A DNA stretch of 64,000 nucleotides from Ophioceras dolichostomum (GCA_003049485.1 PYST01000056.1:62001-126000); one strand, 5' to 3'. Shown: positions 37,483 to 50,505, numbered from the stretch's first letter. A program made the numbers and translations. Notes: generated by a model not told the origin, from the sequence alone.

Positions 37483-38440
37483 CTCTCTGAGACGCTTGAC
37501 TTCCTTTCTCAGACGCTTTTTTGAAGTGGATCGTTCGACGCCGATACTATCCGGAGTCTTTGATAGTGAAGTGTGTCGGTTGAGAAAAAAAGAAAGGAAG
37601 GATGCAATGAAGAAGGTTCGAAGTCTCAGCTTGATGCTGACTGATGCTGAGGGTGAACCAGACCAGGCGTCAATGGAGCATCCGAGAGCCCCGCGGCAGA
37701 GAGAGAAATGAGGGGTTTGCAGGTGTCATCACCGTTGTGGGCAGCGATTTTTAGTGGCTTCTGTCCACCATGGCTGCTGCATGACCTGAGTGACCTCCAC
37801 TGCTGGCGACGACTCACTCAAGTTGCGAATAATGACTGATGATTGAAACTCAATAATACTCCCTCCGCTGAGATATGCCACTTACTTGGTTCTCTGAATT
37901 TGTGGATTGAGATGCATCACGGAAGTAGGCTTAGCTTTCTTCAATCTGCAAACACTCATTCGTTCACCCACAAATATTCAATAAAAAGGAGAGTGTTCAT
38001 TCCGTCAAGTCTATTCCTTGGTATTCATACTAGTTCAACAACACCTTCTACTTGCTGCGAGGAGAATCACAGGATAAGAGAAACCGCACACAAAGTAGTA
38101 TAGAAGACAGTGTAAAGAAAAAGGGATTCCAGTCCTTCTCATATCCTCATGTAGTAATGCATCGTAATAAGAATCGCGAGATAGGTGGACGAAAAAAAGA
38201 AGAAAAAATAATAAGAAAGGAAAAGGCGCCATGCCAGCCAGCATATGCCAACGAGGCTTTTTGTGTCCTCCTGTTGCTTTTCCAACCCGTCGATCTTCTG
38301 CCCGTAAAGGATGATGAACCGGTATGTATATATGTGAACGTCTGCACATCTCTAGGGCAATCTCTCATGTGTGTGACAGACTTCCCAACAGATTCCAATC
38401 AGCCACCACCGCCACCACTGAGCGAACCCGAAAGCCACTC
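37483..38440. other. Intergenic region
   Basis: Upstream DNA of the Irc6-like gene. No supported coding region; the sequence is AT-richer than average around 37850-38230. Confidence 0.5.
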
Positions 38441-39220
38441 TCAGAGCCTCCTCCCAGCAACATCACAACTGCTGTTGCCTTGTTGTTTTTGTTGCCTCGG
38501 CTGTAGTCGTTGTTCGAGCTGCCGTTGATCTTGATCTTGATCTTGCTCTTGCTCTCGCTCTCGCTGCTGCTCGTCTTCCTCCTCCTCCTGCTGCTGTCCA
38601 TGGTTCTCAGAGCCAGCATAAACAGTAGTAGTAGACCTAGCAGACGCAACAGACGCGACAGACGCGGCAGACGCAACGGCAGCAGCAGCGACGTCGGCAT
38701 CGAGGTTGAGTCTTTCGAGCCCCAGTCTGCTCCTCATACTACTACTCCTAGTTTCGGGCCTCTTTTTCTGCATCTTCTTGATGACATTATTATTATCTAG
38801 ACCGCCGAGCTTGCCCATTGGCTTCCTTCTGTGTGTGGGAGTGGTGACCGTGCGTGATAAGACTGGCGGCGGTGGTGGCCATGGTGTCGCGGTTGTAGCT
38901 GGGGATGATGCTGTCGCCATCGCTGCGGATGATGACAATGGTGTCGATCGTTTCGCACTGTCATCGACCCCAAAGTCGGGCATTTCCCTCCTCCACGCGC
39001 CATTGCCACCCTCAGGCCGGAGGCATAACGGCGGCGGCGGCTTCAAAGGTGGTGGGCCCTCCTTCCCCTCATCGACTGACGGCGGCGAAGCCTTCTCACC
39101 CGCGGGGGTCTGCGATGGAGAACACTGCGTTGACGAGGCCGCCCCATCCACCGCCGCACCTTCCACGCTCTCTGCCGCCTTTATGCTGGTGCAATGATCA
39201 TCGCTATCCTGGCAGCCACT
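38441..39220 (-). other. In-frame ORF directly downstream of the ABC transporter stop
   Basis: After the TAG stop of the ABC transporter (39223-39221) the same reading frame stays open for 259 more codons to a stop at 38441. The translated stretch has Pro/Ala-rich, then Ser/Arg-rich, then Gln/Glu/Asp/Arg-rich low complexity, with one less repetitive part (GKLGGLDNNNVIKKMQKK). The first in-frame ATG encodes MPDFGVDDSAKR. It could be a chance open frame in GC-rich 3' UTR, a separate small gene, a readthrough extension or a spliced C-terminal exon. No known domain is seen. Confidence 0.3.
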
Positions 39221-42200
39221 CTATGGCGCGGCCGTCGTCGTCGTCGTCGCCGTCGCCGTCGCAGAATCGTCACCATCGCCATCGCCATCGCCATCATCAT
39301 CGCCGTCGATATCGACGAGAGTGTTGACGTTATTCTTCGCATCCCACGCCTTCTTGGCCGCCTTGGCCAAAACGTCGTAGTCGCCACTCATATCGCACAT
39401 GCTCCTAAAGATCCCTGTCGTCGTCGTTGCACCAGGACCAGCAGTACCAGGAGAAGAAGAAGCAACGGCAGTAGACGCCGTGGCGCCCGACCTAGTACTA
39501 GCACCACCGGACGCCGTCGTCGTCGCCGAGGGACTGGAAGGAGAACTAGAACCATTATTACTCTTCTGCTGCTGCATCAGCTCCCAAGGGTGGCCGAACT
39601 CGACGACCTGCCCCTTGTCCAGCACGAGGACCTTGTCGTAGTCGACGATGGTCTGCAGGCGGTGCGCGATCGTGATGATGGTCGTGGTCAGCTCGCGGAT
39701 CGTGTCCTGGATCTTGGCGTCGGTCGCGTAGTCGATCGAGGCCGTAGCCTCGTCCATCACCAGGACCGACGGCTCCTTCAGCATCGCCCGCGCGAGGCAC
39801 AGGAGCTGCCGCTGGCCCTGGGACAGGTTCGAGCCGGACTCGGACACGGGCGACGACAGGTTCAGGAAGATGTTCTTGTTGGTGGCCGCCGGCGCCGCCG
39901 GCGGTGCTGTTGATGCCGCTGGTGCAGCGGCTGGTGCCGTCGTCGATGTGGACGGGGACGGCGGGGTAGTAGCAGCGGCAACGTTACCTCCCTCGCCCTC
40001 GGTATCTTGGGGTACTTCGACTATCGAAGGAGGCGCGCCGGTTCCAGGCGTGCTGCGGCTCGACTCCTCCTCGGCGGAGATGAGCTGCACGCGCCGCAGG
40101 GCGGCGAACAGCTGCTCGTCGGTGAACAGCTCGAAAGGGTCGAGGTTAGACCGGATCGTGCCCATGAATAGCGTCGGCTCCTGGGGTACAATCGTGATGG
40201 CCTCGCGCAGATCGCGCAGGCCGATTTGGCCAATATCGATGTCGTCTATGAGAATCTTGCCCTCGTCCGCCTCGAGTGCCCTGAAGATGGCCAGCGCGAG
40301 CGAGGACTTGCCCGCGCCCGTGCGGCCCACGATCCCCACCTTCTCCCTGGCCGCGATGCGGAACGTAACGTTTCTCAGGACCGGCTCCAGGTCCTTGCGG
40401 TACCGCGTCGTGTAGCCCACGAACTCGACCGCGCCCTTGCTCGGCCAGTCCTGCGGCGGGCGGTTCTTCTCCACGATCGGCTCGGCCTCCTGCTCGACCT
40501 CGAGGTACTCCTTGATGCGCTCGACCGAGTTCATGTTCTGTTCGTTCATAGCATACAGCCGCACTAGCCACAGGATGTTTTCGGAGAATCCTATCGCGTA
40601 ACTCATCGACAGACCTGCGGAGCCGGCATCGATCTTGCCCAGGCTGAGGATGACGAACATGCCTGCGAAGAAGGCGACGAAGTCGCCCAGCAGGTCGGTC
40701 CGGAAGGCGAGCCATCTGTTAGCGGCCCACAGGTAGATGAAGGGCCGCAGCTGCGTGTTGATGCGGGCCATGTTGTCGCGCACGAAGCGCCGCTCCTCGC
40801 CGTACGCCCGGATGGTGGTCACGCCGCTCAGGGTCTCGCCGAACTGCTGAAACAGGGGGCTGCGCGCCACGGACTCGAGGCGCTTGAGGTCGCGCGACGA
40901 GCTGAGGTAGAACTTGCCGAGGTAGACGTAGGCGGCTGTGATAAAGACGCCCGCGACGAGGAATCCGGGGGTGATGGCGGCGATCAGGACGACGGTCACC
41001 ACGATGCCCAGGGCGCAGCTCATAACCCCGATGGCAACCGGCGCCACTTCCTGGTCTACCGCCTCCAGGTCTTTGCTGAAGCGGTTCATGATCTGGCCAA
41101 GGGGTGTCACGTCGAAAAACCCAAACTTGGCGCGAGACACGGTGCTCATCAGCCGATCGTGGATCTTGTACGAGGCGGCCACGGACCCGAAGAAGATCCA
41201 CATGTCGCGCACGAACGCCATAAGCGCCCCGGCCATCCCAATGGCCGCTAGCACCAAAAGGTAGTAGCTGACATTGACCTCCGGGGCCATCAGCGCCTCC
41301 AGAGCCGTCGTGCCGTTGCCCGCCCCGAACGGCGTGTTGTCCCTGATATAGGTCGAGATGGAGGCCAGGTAGGTGGGGCTGAACGACTGAATGGAGTAGC
41401 TGTGCGAGTTCAGGCTGAAGAGGATGCTTGACGACGACGACATCGTCATGTTGCCGGCGTCGGCGGCGTTCGTCATGTAATGGTTGCTTTCTGTAGTAGG
41501 GTACTGGTTCGCCCACTCCTTGATCCAGTAGTTGGACGCAACCCCGCTTATTTGCTGCAGTCCAAAGACAAGGCAGGTAACGAACCAGAACCACGTCGAC
41601 CCCATAGAACGGAGGTACAGCTGGATAACGTCCCACTTCACCGCGCCCGTCACGATCCCCTCCTCTGGCTGGACGGCCTGCTTCTTGTCCTTCTTGTCCT
41701 TCTTGCCATCCTTCTTCGGACTGCCGCCCTGGAGCGCCTGAGAGTCTCTACGCGGCTTCGACAAGTGGTCGCCCCCGTTTGCGTCGATCAACGTGTCTCC
41801 ACTCTCTTCGCCGACGCTCGAGGGCACCCGCGAGGGCACATGCGACACGCTCGGTGATGTACCAGCCGACTTGTTCTGGACATCCTCGCCGAGCAGGCCA
41901 GCAGCTATGATCTCCGCCGAAGGGCCCTGGTTCGAAATGCGTCCGTTGTTCATAATGACGGTGTAGTCAGAGTGCGGCACGCAGAGTGGGATGTTGTGCG
42001 AGACCAGGATGCAGGTCCGGCCGCGCATTAGCGGGCCTTTGATGCAGTTGCTGAAGATCCACTGCGCCGTGTGCGAGTCTACCGCGCTCAGGCAGTCGTC
42101 TAGCAAGAGGTGCATCGAGTTGGAGTAAACTGCCCGAGCTAGCGAGATGCGCTGCTTCTGTCCTCCCGAGAGGGTGATGCCCTTCTCGCCGACGAGTGTC

Positions 42201-44853
42201 TCGTCGCCATTGTCTAGGATCTCCAGGTCGCGCTCCAACGCGCAGGCCACAATGACGTCGTGGTACCGCTTTTCGTCGAACGGCGCTGAGAATAGGATGT
42301 TGTCGCGGATGTTAGCGTTGACCAGCCACGCCTGCTGGGCTACGTAGGCGCACGTCTCGGCAAGACCTGTTTCCGGGTCCGGCCGCACGTCCTCGCGGCT
42401 GCGCCCGCCGGGCAAGTAGACGCGCCCTTCCAGGAGCGTCATCTCGCCGAGCAGCGCCATGAGCAGCGATGTCTTGCCAGATCCTGTCGGGCCCGTGACC
42501 ACGTTGAGCCCCCCGATCTTGAATTCAAGGTCGAGGTCGAGCAGCCGGAATGCCATAGAGCCGTCCTCTGCGATCACGTCCTTGCCGCCCCAGATGAAGG
42601 TCGCCTTGCGGAAGCCGATGACGCGCTCGCCACTCTCATCGATGTTGTCTTCGCCGAGCTGCGTGAATTTGTCTGTCTCGTCCTCCGACAGGAACTCCTC
42701 GATACGGTCCACCGAGACCTTGGCCTCCTGCACGTGGGCGAGCATATCACCGAACTGGTCGAGGGGAACCCGAAGCAACATAAAGAGTGAGATGGCGGTG
42801 AACGCCACCGAGGGGTGCAAGGACTTCTTCTCGATGAAGGTGTAGACCAGGAAGGAAAAGAAGGTGATGAGCACCGGCACCGTGTTCCAGACGGCGACGG
42901 CCATGGCCCACACGACGTAGCGCTTCCGCAGGGCCCGCAGCTCGGCCGCCCGCTTCTCGTTGACGATGTTGCCGAAACGGTGCTCCCACGCGAAGTACTT
43001 GATGATGCGGATGTTCTGGAGGATCTCGTTGGTCGTGTGGATCCGCTTGTCAGTCGCGGCCATGATGGTCTTCTGCGTCGAGTTGAACGCCCGCCCAAAC
43101 GCGATATTGATCGGGATCAGCGCCGCCATGACGATGAATCCCGGGATCGCACTCAGGCCCATCACTTGGTACAGAAGAAACACGGATACGATGAGCTGCG
43201 ACGGCGCAGCCGCGACGATGAAGTGAAGGTACGCCGTGACTTCGGACACCTTGAAGCTGTCGACCGACATGAGGTTGATGATCGTGCCGAGATTGGCCTG
43301 CTCGTCCGTAGCCGCCGGGTCCTTCTTGTCCTTCTTGTCCTTGTCCTTGTCCTCGTCGCCCTTTGCTGCGTCGCCCTTCTTATTGCCGTCGCCGCCGGAT
43401 AGGCCGATCATCCGTTTGAGCCTAGCGAGCCTTCCCAGGGGCTTCTCGCCCTGCTTGCCGGCACCAAGAGACGAGTCCTTCCCCGCGGATGCCTTTCTCC
43501 TCAGGGATTTGGCGTAGATCTCGCCGATCAGGATCGCGCGGACGTTGATGCATATCTTGCGTCCAATCCATAACGCACGGTTATTTGCCAGTGACGCTAC
43601 CATGTCGGTAACAGGTAGCAGGATGACGTAGAGCCAGAGGACATTCCGAGGCGACCGCGGGTTCTCGACATACTCGAGGATGGCCCTCAGCAGCATGGTC
43701 GGCACAAAGGTAAAGACTCCGCCAATGACGGCCCAAATAGCCTGGGCTATCAGCATGCTCTTGAAGTAGGACAGCAGATGAAGCGACAGCGCGACGGTCT
43801 TCTTCACTTGCCGGTAGTGCGCCAGCACTGCTGTCGCCTTGTCCTTCGGCAACAAGTTCCAGACCTTGTCAATCTCGTATGGCGCCTTGTAGCCATCCCA
43901 GACGATGGAGTCCACCCAGCCGAAAGTGAAGTCTGAGAACACCGAAGCAAGATTCTCGCGCGAGGGTGGGATGCCGTCTTCCCATTCGAGCATGATCGTC
44001 TTGTTGCCCTTGCGCGTGGTTATGGCCATGACGAACAGCAGCGTGGTCAGGGCGAACTCGACGATGATCATGATCTGGGAGAGTCGCGAGAGTGGGTGCA
44101 CGAGCGTGGATCGGAATATCGCCACCAGGAAGAGCCATTGGCAGCCGTAGATGACGGCCGTGTGGTTCCAGAGGCGAGGCACTCGCCTGGCGCCGTTGCC
44201 CATCAACAAGCGCACCGAGGCCAGGACGAGGACGTAAGTCCAGGTGGCCAAACCGACGATCACGCCCACGCGGCCGCCGGACCCGTAGGTCCCTTTTACA
44301 AGCGCGACAACATTGATGGCGACCAGGCCTACCACGGCGAGCTCCTCCGCCACGACCGAGAGAGTCTGGGCAGGGGGGTGGTCGGCTTGCACGATGGAAC
44401 CCTTCGTCGTGGTCTTAACAAGGGCTAGCCGGCCGCCATTGATGGTCAGACCCTCCTCGTCCTCGGCCTCGCTGTCGACGGCACCATCTTCTTCTAGGGG
44501 GAGGTCGGTGTGGCGCGCAGCCCCCTGCCGTGGTTCGTGCTCCGGGATCGGATGATAAGCCGCTCTCCGCTGTTTTATCCGTGCCGCCGCAGCTCGGCCA
44601 CTTTGGACAACAAGGTTGAGAAAAGACAACGATATTACGACCAGAGGAAACAACACCCGCAGATAACTAACGAAGGGGAAGAAAAGTCAGCACCTAAGTT
44701 TCAGGTCCAAGGCATCTAAATGGGGGATATCGCCATGCACTTGTTGTGTCTGTCGGGTGCGCTGGCCGGAGAGGCGCAGACTCACTCATGCTGGAAACAA
44801 TACGAGAGGTCGTCATAGTGCCATATTGGCCAGTCGCAAGCCGCGAAACCCAT
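39221..44853 (-). CDS. ABCC (MRP-type) ABC transporter
   Basis: Full-length multidrug-resistance/bile-acid-type exporter of 1837 aa in two exons: 44853-44786 and 44666-39221. Exon 1 encodes MGFAACDWPIWHYDDLSYCFQH; the splice gives CFQHDYLRVLFPLVVIS, the usual start of fungal ABCC proteins with an N-terminal TMD0. Order: TMD0, TMD1, NBD1 (Walker A GPTGSGKTS near 42480, signature LSGGQKQRIS, Walker B LLLDDCLSAVD), TMD2, NBD2 (Walker A GRTGAGKSS near 40310, signature LSQGQRQL, Walker B VLVMDEATASID). Two unusual linkers stand out: a Lys/Asp-rich stretch in TMD1 near 43320-43390, and a Pro/Ala/Thr-rich insert of about 80 residues inside NBD2 near 39850-40075. The C-terminus ends in an Asp/Gly and Thr repeat tail. 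The subfamily resembles yeast Ybt1; the substrate cannot be read from the sequence. Confidence 0.93.
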
Positions 44854-46733
44854 CCTACCCCACGTCTGGTCCGACGAGGCGTGGAGGACCTGATCGTCGG
44901 GAGGGGGCCAAGAGGAGGAAGCGTGGGGGTTAGGTGAGCAGATCGACGTAATGCGGTAGGATGTCCCAGATACAGCTTGAAGTCGCGCCTGGAGCCTTTG
45001 GAGGAATGATTTTGGGCGAGAGGGCGGGGACTGGAGAGAGCTTAGACGTCTTCGCGGCCGAGGCAGGCGCGGGAAGCTCCACCGCTTTATAAGTTGAAGA
45101 CAAGCACGAGGAACCAGCAAGCTCGCTTCACTACCAGCGCAACCTTAGTCTGCCGGAGGAGGAGAGGGGGAGAGAAAGGGAAATGCAATATGAATGATAA
45201 GGGAAAAGGGAAGAAATCGAATGGGCCGACCGACACAAAAAAAAAAATCCGAAGTAGCGGGCGCCCCAAGTTGTAACGAAGGCGGGTAAAGGTGGGTGTG
45301 GAGTCTAGTCTGGAGTAGCGACTCAAGAAACCTACCACAGTAACGACCCGGCGCTGTGGAAGTCCGTCACCAGTCTAATCGCTCGGTGCTCGGAGCTCCT
45401 GCTGTATTTATTAGTCCCAGGATGCCTCCTCGGCGTCGAGCTTTCGCTCTCCCACTTCCAGCTATCAACAACGGATTTGAAGGCCAACACGGACAGGCCC
45501 AGGCCTGGGATCCTGGCCGGCGATCGTTGGCTGCAGCAGCCCGGCCGTCCCGGATCCTGATTGCTGATTGTTTTCTGTCCTTCCCACTAACGTAATTGGT
45601 GTGCACGCACACGACCAAAACGAACCTCCAAATAAGAAAAATTCAGTGAACGCCTGGCCCACGACAAGAACCCCACCCGAAAAGAGAGAACTTTTGGCTG
45701 CGCCGTTTCTTTTCGACCCTGAAATGATGATGTCACTCGGGCTCTGTATTACCAAATTCCCCCATCAGATGCCAAAAGGGCCAGAGAGGAAAAATCCTAA
45801 TTGCGGCTCTTTTGGCTGAGTTCCGACTGTCTGAGTCAACCACGTCCTCGGATCGAGTGCATTTAAAACAAATCGAGAACACTGGTCTTCGGCGTGCACA
45901 AGGCTTCAGTGTTTCGTTTTGCAGGCTGCCTTGCCGGTAGCCTTTCCCCCCTCCCCTTCTCGAGAGAAAGACTCGAGCCCTGTCAGAATCGTTGCGAGTC
46001 GGCAGATCTCCCCTCCATCACGCAATTACTTGCCTGCCTAATGGTGCGGTTGATGCCTTATGGCAAAGCCGAACTGCCGTCAATCTTTACTGAGGATGAC
46101 ATGCTTTGCTGTCCGATGACCGACTGACGGGACGAACTGCCTTTTCCCGACATCAAAAACCTAATGACCTGCCTGTGGACAGCCCAGCAGAGCCTCGCGG
46201 CGACTGATTGGGCAATGCGGCAAACCACCAGACAGGGATTCTGAATGACTCCTCCTCCACCTCCCCCGCAGCAAGCTAGCTCGGGCGATCATGCAAACCT
46301 GCCGTTTTTTTGTCAACCTCCTTCCTCACTCGTCTCGCCGATAACGAAAACGAAAAACTTAGCGTCATGTGGAAACGAACATCACATCTCATATCTTCCC
46401 TCGCCCCCCCACCCGCTTTCTTTATATCCTCTACATACATACCACCTCGCTTGTTATTACAGGAGGCGGGAGAGGGAAAAAAAAAGAATAGAACTTAAGG
46501 CAAATCGGCGACAACATCCGAGCCCACAATCGTCCCCTCCAGTGTGGCACTACATATTACAGGGTGCTTGCACCGCAGGCAGGCTACTGCCCACATGACG
46601 GGGAACGACGCGGCAGAGAACGAGCAAGCGAAGCAAAGCGGAGATGCTGCAGAGGACCAGAGCGCATTGGCGAATCAGAGGTCCGCTAAAGACGCTCTCT
46701 TCCTTTTCAACAGTATTAAAAGCCCCAACATAG

Positions 46734-46757
46734 GTGCAGACATGCGTGCAGACATGC
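46734..46757. repeat. Two-copy 12-bp direct repeat
   Basis: The unit GTGCAGACATGC occurs twice in perfect tandem, followed by a partial third copy. Confidence 0.8.
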
Positions 46758-47204
46758 GTGCTGCATATGTGATGGATACGGAGAGGGGGAGGGGCACCCA
46801 GAGTGACAGCAGAAATAACGAGCGTCTCTCCATACACTGGAGGGTATATATGGCAGCAGACAGGAGGCCGTGATGCAGGGAGGTACCTACCTACCTACCT
46901 CGCTCGCCTAGGTATACCCATGTAGCATCATGATGATCCTTCTTTTGTCCTAATTTGCAGACCAGCTTGCAGCAAAGCACATTATCACAACCGCGCCCCG
47001 CGCCCCGCGCCCGATATCGCCGCCAACATCCTTGACTCCCTGCCTCACTGACATGCTTGCTGACCATTCTGGAGACTCTCGTTCGTCCATCTCACATCCT
47101 TGTTGTACTTCTCGTACCTGCTATACCTGCCTTATTCACTGTCTGTCTTCCCCAAGGCAAGAAGAGAAGGCCAATCTTCTGGGTCAGGCATGTGTTTGAG
47201 GTAC

Positions 47205-47240
47205 GTAGTAGGTACAGGTAGTAGGTACAGGTAGTAGGTA
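47205..47240. repeat. 13-bp tandem repeat, 2.8 copies
   Basis: The unit GTAGTAGGTACAG is repeated twice perfectly, with a partial third copy. It is built from the AGGT/GTA motif common in this genome's intergenic DNA. Confidence 0.85.
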
Positions 47241-47648
47241 TGTCTCTTCGTTTATTCTTTGCACTTTTCACCCCACCCACCACCAATCATATCATCATCC
47301 ATCCATCGTCAAAATTTCCGGTCCTGGAAAAAGACGGCAAGGACAGCCCGCCCACATTGGTCGCACGGCGTCACAGCTGCTGACCGCCACCTGCGCGGGT
47401 AAGACAAATAGAAGAAGAAGAAGAGAGAGAGAGAAAAAAAAAACGTGAGTCACAGAATAGACAGCACCTGTCTCGTCAAGCTGGACTCTTGTTGCTCCGA
47501 GGACGTATCCTGGCGGGGCGCGGGCACGGAGACGGGACGGATGTTGACGGGCCATGCATACCTACCTAGGTACCTACCTACCTACACATGCATTGAGAAA
47601 CTCAAGCATACCTACCAATGCAAATAGAAACTACCAACCTAGGTACCT

Positions 47649-47733
47649 ACAGTTTGTTGTTGTTGTTGTTGTTGAATTTTTGGCGCTTTCAACAGACGTT
47701 AAAAATTCAACAACAACAACAACAACAGTTTGT
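47649..47733. repeat. Perfect inverted repeat flanked by 9-bp direct repeats
   Basis: Arms of 27 bp at 47655-47681 and 47701-47727 are exact reverse complements, built from (GTT)n ending in GAATTTTT. The loop is 19 nt (47682-47700). ACAGTTTGT is present at both ends (47649-47657 and 47725-47733). The hairpin is strong; whether it is a tiny foldback insertion or a transcribed hairpin is not known. Confidence 0.75.
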
Positions 47734-48729
47734 GACTTCTTTCCTTCGTAAACCGTATTCCGTCCGAAACGCTCGACAAGGTTAGGCACCTACCTTAGGC
47801 TTGTGGGTTGTATGGGAGGTAGGAAGGTTTGATAGGATCATGTACCCCTCACTCACTCACTCACCGACTGCATCGCACTGCACCCGTTGCAACTGGCTGG
47901 TGGAGGTGGTTGTGTGCCGTCCAGACATACCTAGACATCGGACGCTTCAGTTTCTGCCTGCTGAGCCATATTGAAATATCAGGCAGAAGATATTGGCTCG
48001 CGTTAGGACGGAGATATGAAGACCATAACCAGGCTGGCCATCATCCAAGTAGTAGGTAGGTCCTACCAAGGTAGACCGTCACATGTTCGGTACGTACAAG
48101 CAAGTCTCTTTGCTTCATGCGCGCAAAAAACTTGCATCGTGCTTCCGTCAAACACAAGCTCGATGGCTCACAAGAGCCAAAAGCTTACTTCTCTCGTCCC
48201 GAACTCACAGGCGCAGCCCGCCCGATCCGACAAGACGGGTTCCAGAACTCGGCAAAGAACGCAAGAACACTGTATGAGAATATATTTAGGTTGCTTTGCA
48301 GTTATCGTCCCAATGGCGCGTTCATTTCATCGACTTTTTAAACCACCCATCCTCCCCAACCAGACTACGCCACCGTCGCCCTAGTAGGTTAGAGGTACCA
48401 GCTTTGACAAGAAACATGGCTTTATAGTAGTATTCAGAAAAGGAAAACTTTTAACCCTCCGCGTAGGGAAGAGCTTTTCGTTTTGTCCCCAGGCTTTTCT
48501 CCCAAGGTCAAGGTGATGCGCGATATTATTACACGTGGTTTGTTGTGGCGCCATTAGAAGGAGGAGGTGGGGAAAGTTTCGCCTCTCTCATTCCAATCCG
48601 CTCCATGGCGTCGAAAAACCAACATTGGAATAAACCGACAGGAGAGAATTAGGAGCGGTAATGCAATTGTACGCATGCAGGTATGGATGTCGGCAAGGGA
48701 AAGAGAGACATCTAAGGCTCCCGGCCCGA

Positions 48730-50505
48730 TTAGGCACCCATGATCATGCCCTTCATGGATGCAAGGTCTCCCTCCTTCGCGGCGATCTCGAAGTACCCGT
48801 AGATGATACTATTATGCAGGCAGGGGGATTGTATTGTCAATATATTGTCGAATTGTAGGTTTCTCGGCTAGGTGCGGCTTAAAACTTACGTGACGGCGAG
48901 GAGGGTACCAGTTCCAGAGCCCAGGGCACCCATCAGGTCGCTGGCAACGGAGAGAGCACCAATGCACGCGCCACCGAAGGCAGCAGCCGTGGGGATGATG
49001 CGCTTGAGCTCCTTGTACATGCTCTGATCGCGGTGGCCAGCCATGACGAGTCCCTGATCCTTCAGTTGCTTGGCGACATCGCGGGGGCTAGAGCCGGAGA
49101 CCTCGATCCAGGTCTTGGAGAAGACGGCGCAGGCGGTGAGCATGTAGGCAATGTAGAGGGCCGTGTGAATGGGGTCGACGAGCGCGTCCTTGAAGTTGAG
49201 CGGCGGGGACATGTAGTAGGTGAGACCCGAAACGGCCGACAGCTGCGAGGAGCCCTCCTTGGCCTCCCAGACGCCGAAGAGGCGGACGAGCAGGTTCTCC
49301 GAGAAGCGCGAGTACAGCATCTGCGAAATTATGAAGACGTTGGACGACAGGGCGCTCTGCAGCATGATAGGCATGTTGGAGGTGTAGAACAGGCGGACGG
49401 GGTACGAGCCGCGGGCACCACGCTGGCGCGACGACTTGACCGGGATCTCGACGCGGAAGCCCTGCAGGAAGATGACGGCCGCGAAGACGACCAGGGTGGC
49501 CAGCAGGTTCATGATGTTGGGCAGGTTCTGCCGGTAGAAGGCCTCCTGCAGAGCGCGCTGCTTGTTAGGCCAGGTCATGAGCAGGTGGAACAGGGCGATG
49601 ACGGCGCCCTCGTACTCGGGCCCGCGGCCGGTGTTGATGCTGGTCGGCGAGAAAGCCTTCCACATGATGGACTCGCAGATGTTGGTGGCGATGAACAGCG
49701 AGATGCCGCTGCCGAGGCCGTATCCCTTCTGCAGAAGCTCATCCAGGAGGATGACCATCATGCCGGCGATGAACAGCTGGAGGATCAGGAGGAAGACGAT
49801 ACCGGCGCCGAGCTCGGAGGGCGGGCCGTACAGTCCGGTAAACACGTAGACGGTGGCGGTGCCGGCCGACAGGATGAACGCGAACAGCTTCTGGGCTGTC
49901 TGATAGAGCTCGCGGTCCGACTTAAGGTCCAGGTTGACATCGATCATGTGGGTGCCGGCCAGGAGCTGGAAGACCATTCCCGACGAGATGATGGGCGTGA
50001 TTCCCAGCTCCATCAGCGTACCGCGGTTACTGGCCATCATCATGCGCAGCCAGTATAGAGGGTCGGAGGTATCCGAGGACACGATGCCGTACAAGGGCAT
50101 CTGGCTCATGACCAGGAAGATCAGGAGCGTAAGGCCCGTCCACATCAACTTTTGGTTGAAGGGAATCTTCGTCTCGGGCTGCTGTACCTCGGGGAGGAAT
50201 GGCACGAAGGGCTTGACAAGGTCAAGGAATCGTACTGCGAGCGAGCGGAAAACGGTGCGCGGTTGCGCACTCATACATGTCAGCTTAGTGCCGTGGTTGT
50301 CTATGCGATTCGGGCCCAATGGAACGGGAAAGTGTGCGCGCAAATCCCGTCGAGGAGTGGGCAACTTCGCTGAGCAAGCTCGGGGGAGGTAAATACCTAT
50401 CTCCCCCGAGCTTTCAAGGCGACCATGGTGTTCAATGGGGATGGCGACCAGCTGTCGGCTTGGCTTGGGTCGGGTTTTAGGAGGAAATCACTCACAGGAA
50501 CTCAT
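48730..50505 (-). CDS. Sec61 alpha, ER protein translocon channel
   Basis: Pore-forming subunit of the endoplasmic-reticulum translocon, 477 aa with ten TM helices, the usual family length. Three exons: 50505-50496 (only 10 nt, ATG AGT TCC T), 50234-48890 and 48808-48730. Splicing gives MSSLRFLDLVKPFVPFLPEVQ, the expected N-terminus, and AVTIIYGYFEIAAKEGD at the C-terminus, ending MIMGA. Internal motifs match Sec61 (GLGSGISLFIATNICE; QGFRVEIPVKSSRQRG; YTSNMPIMLQSAL). Introns are 261 and 81 nt with GTGAGT and GTAAGT donors. It is divergent from MOD5, with 630 bp between the start codons. A longer ORF that begins 5' of exon 2 is intron read-through, not coding. Confidence 0.97.

Larger units (their letters stand above)
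44854..48729. other. 3.9-kb intergenic region, ABC promoter to Sec61 3' end
   Basis: No gene supported on either strand. Non-coding structure includes a two-copy 12-bp repeat (46734-46757), a 13-bp tandem repeat (47205-47240), many ACCT/AGGT runs (46880-46910, 47555-47650) and a striking hairpin element (47649-47733). Confidence 0.5.

Noticed and set aside
44786..45120. Longer 112-codon N-terminal start for the ABC transporter
   Set aside because: The residues before MGFAACDW are Arg/Ser/Pro-rich and unlike any ABCC N-terminus; the ATG at 44853 precedes the conserved segment directly.
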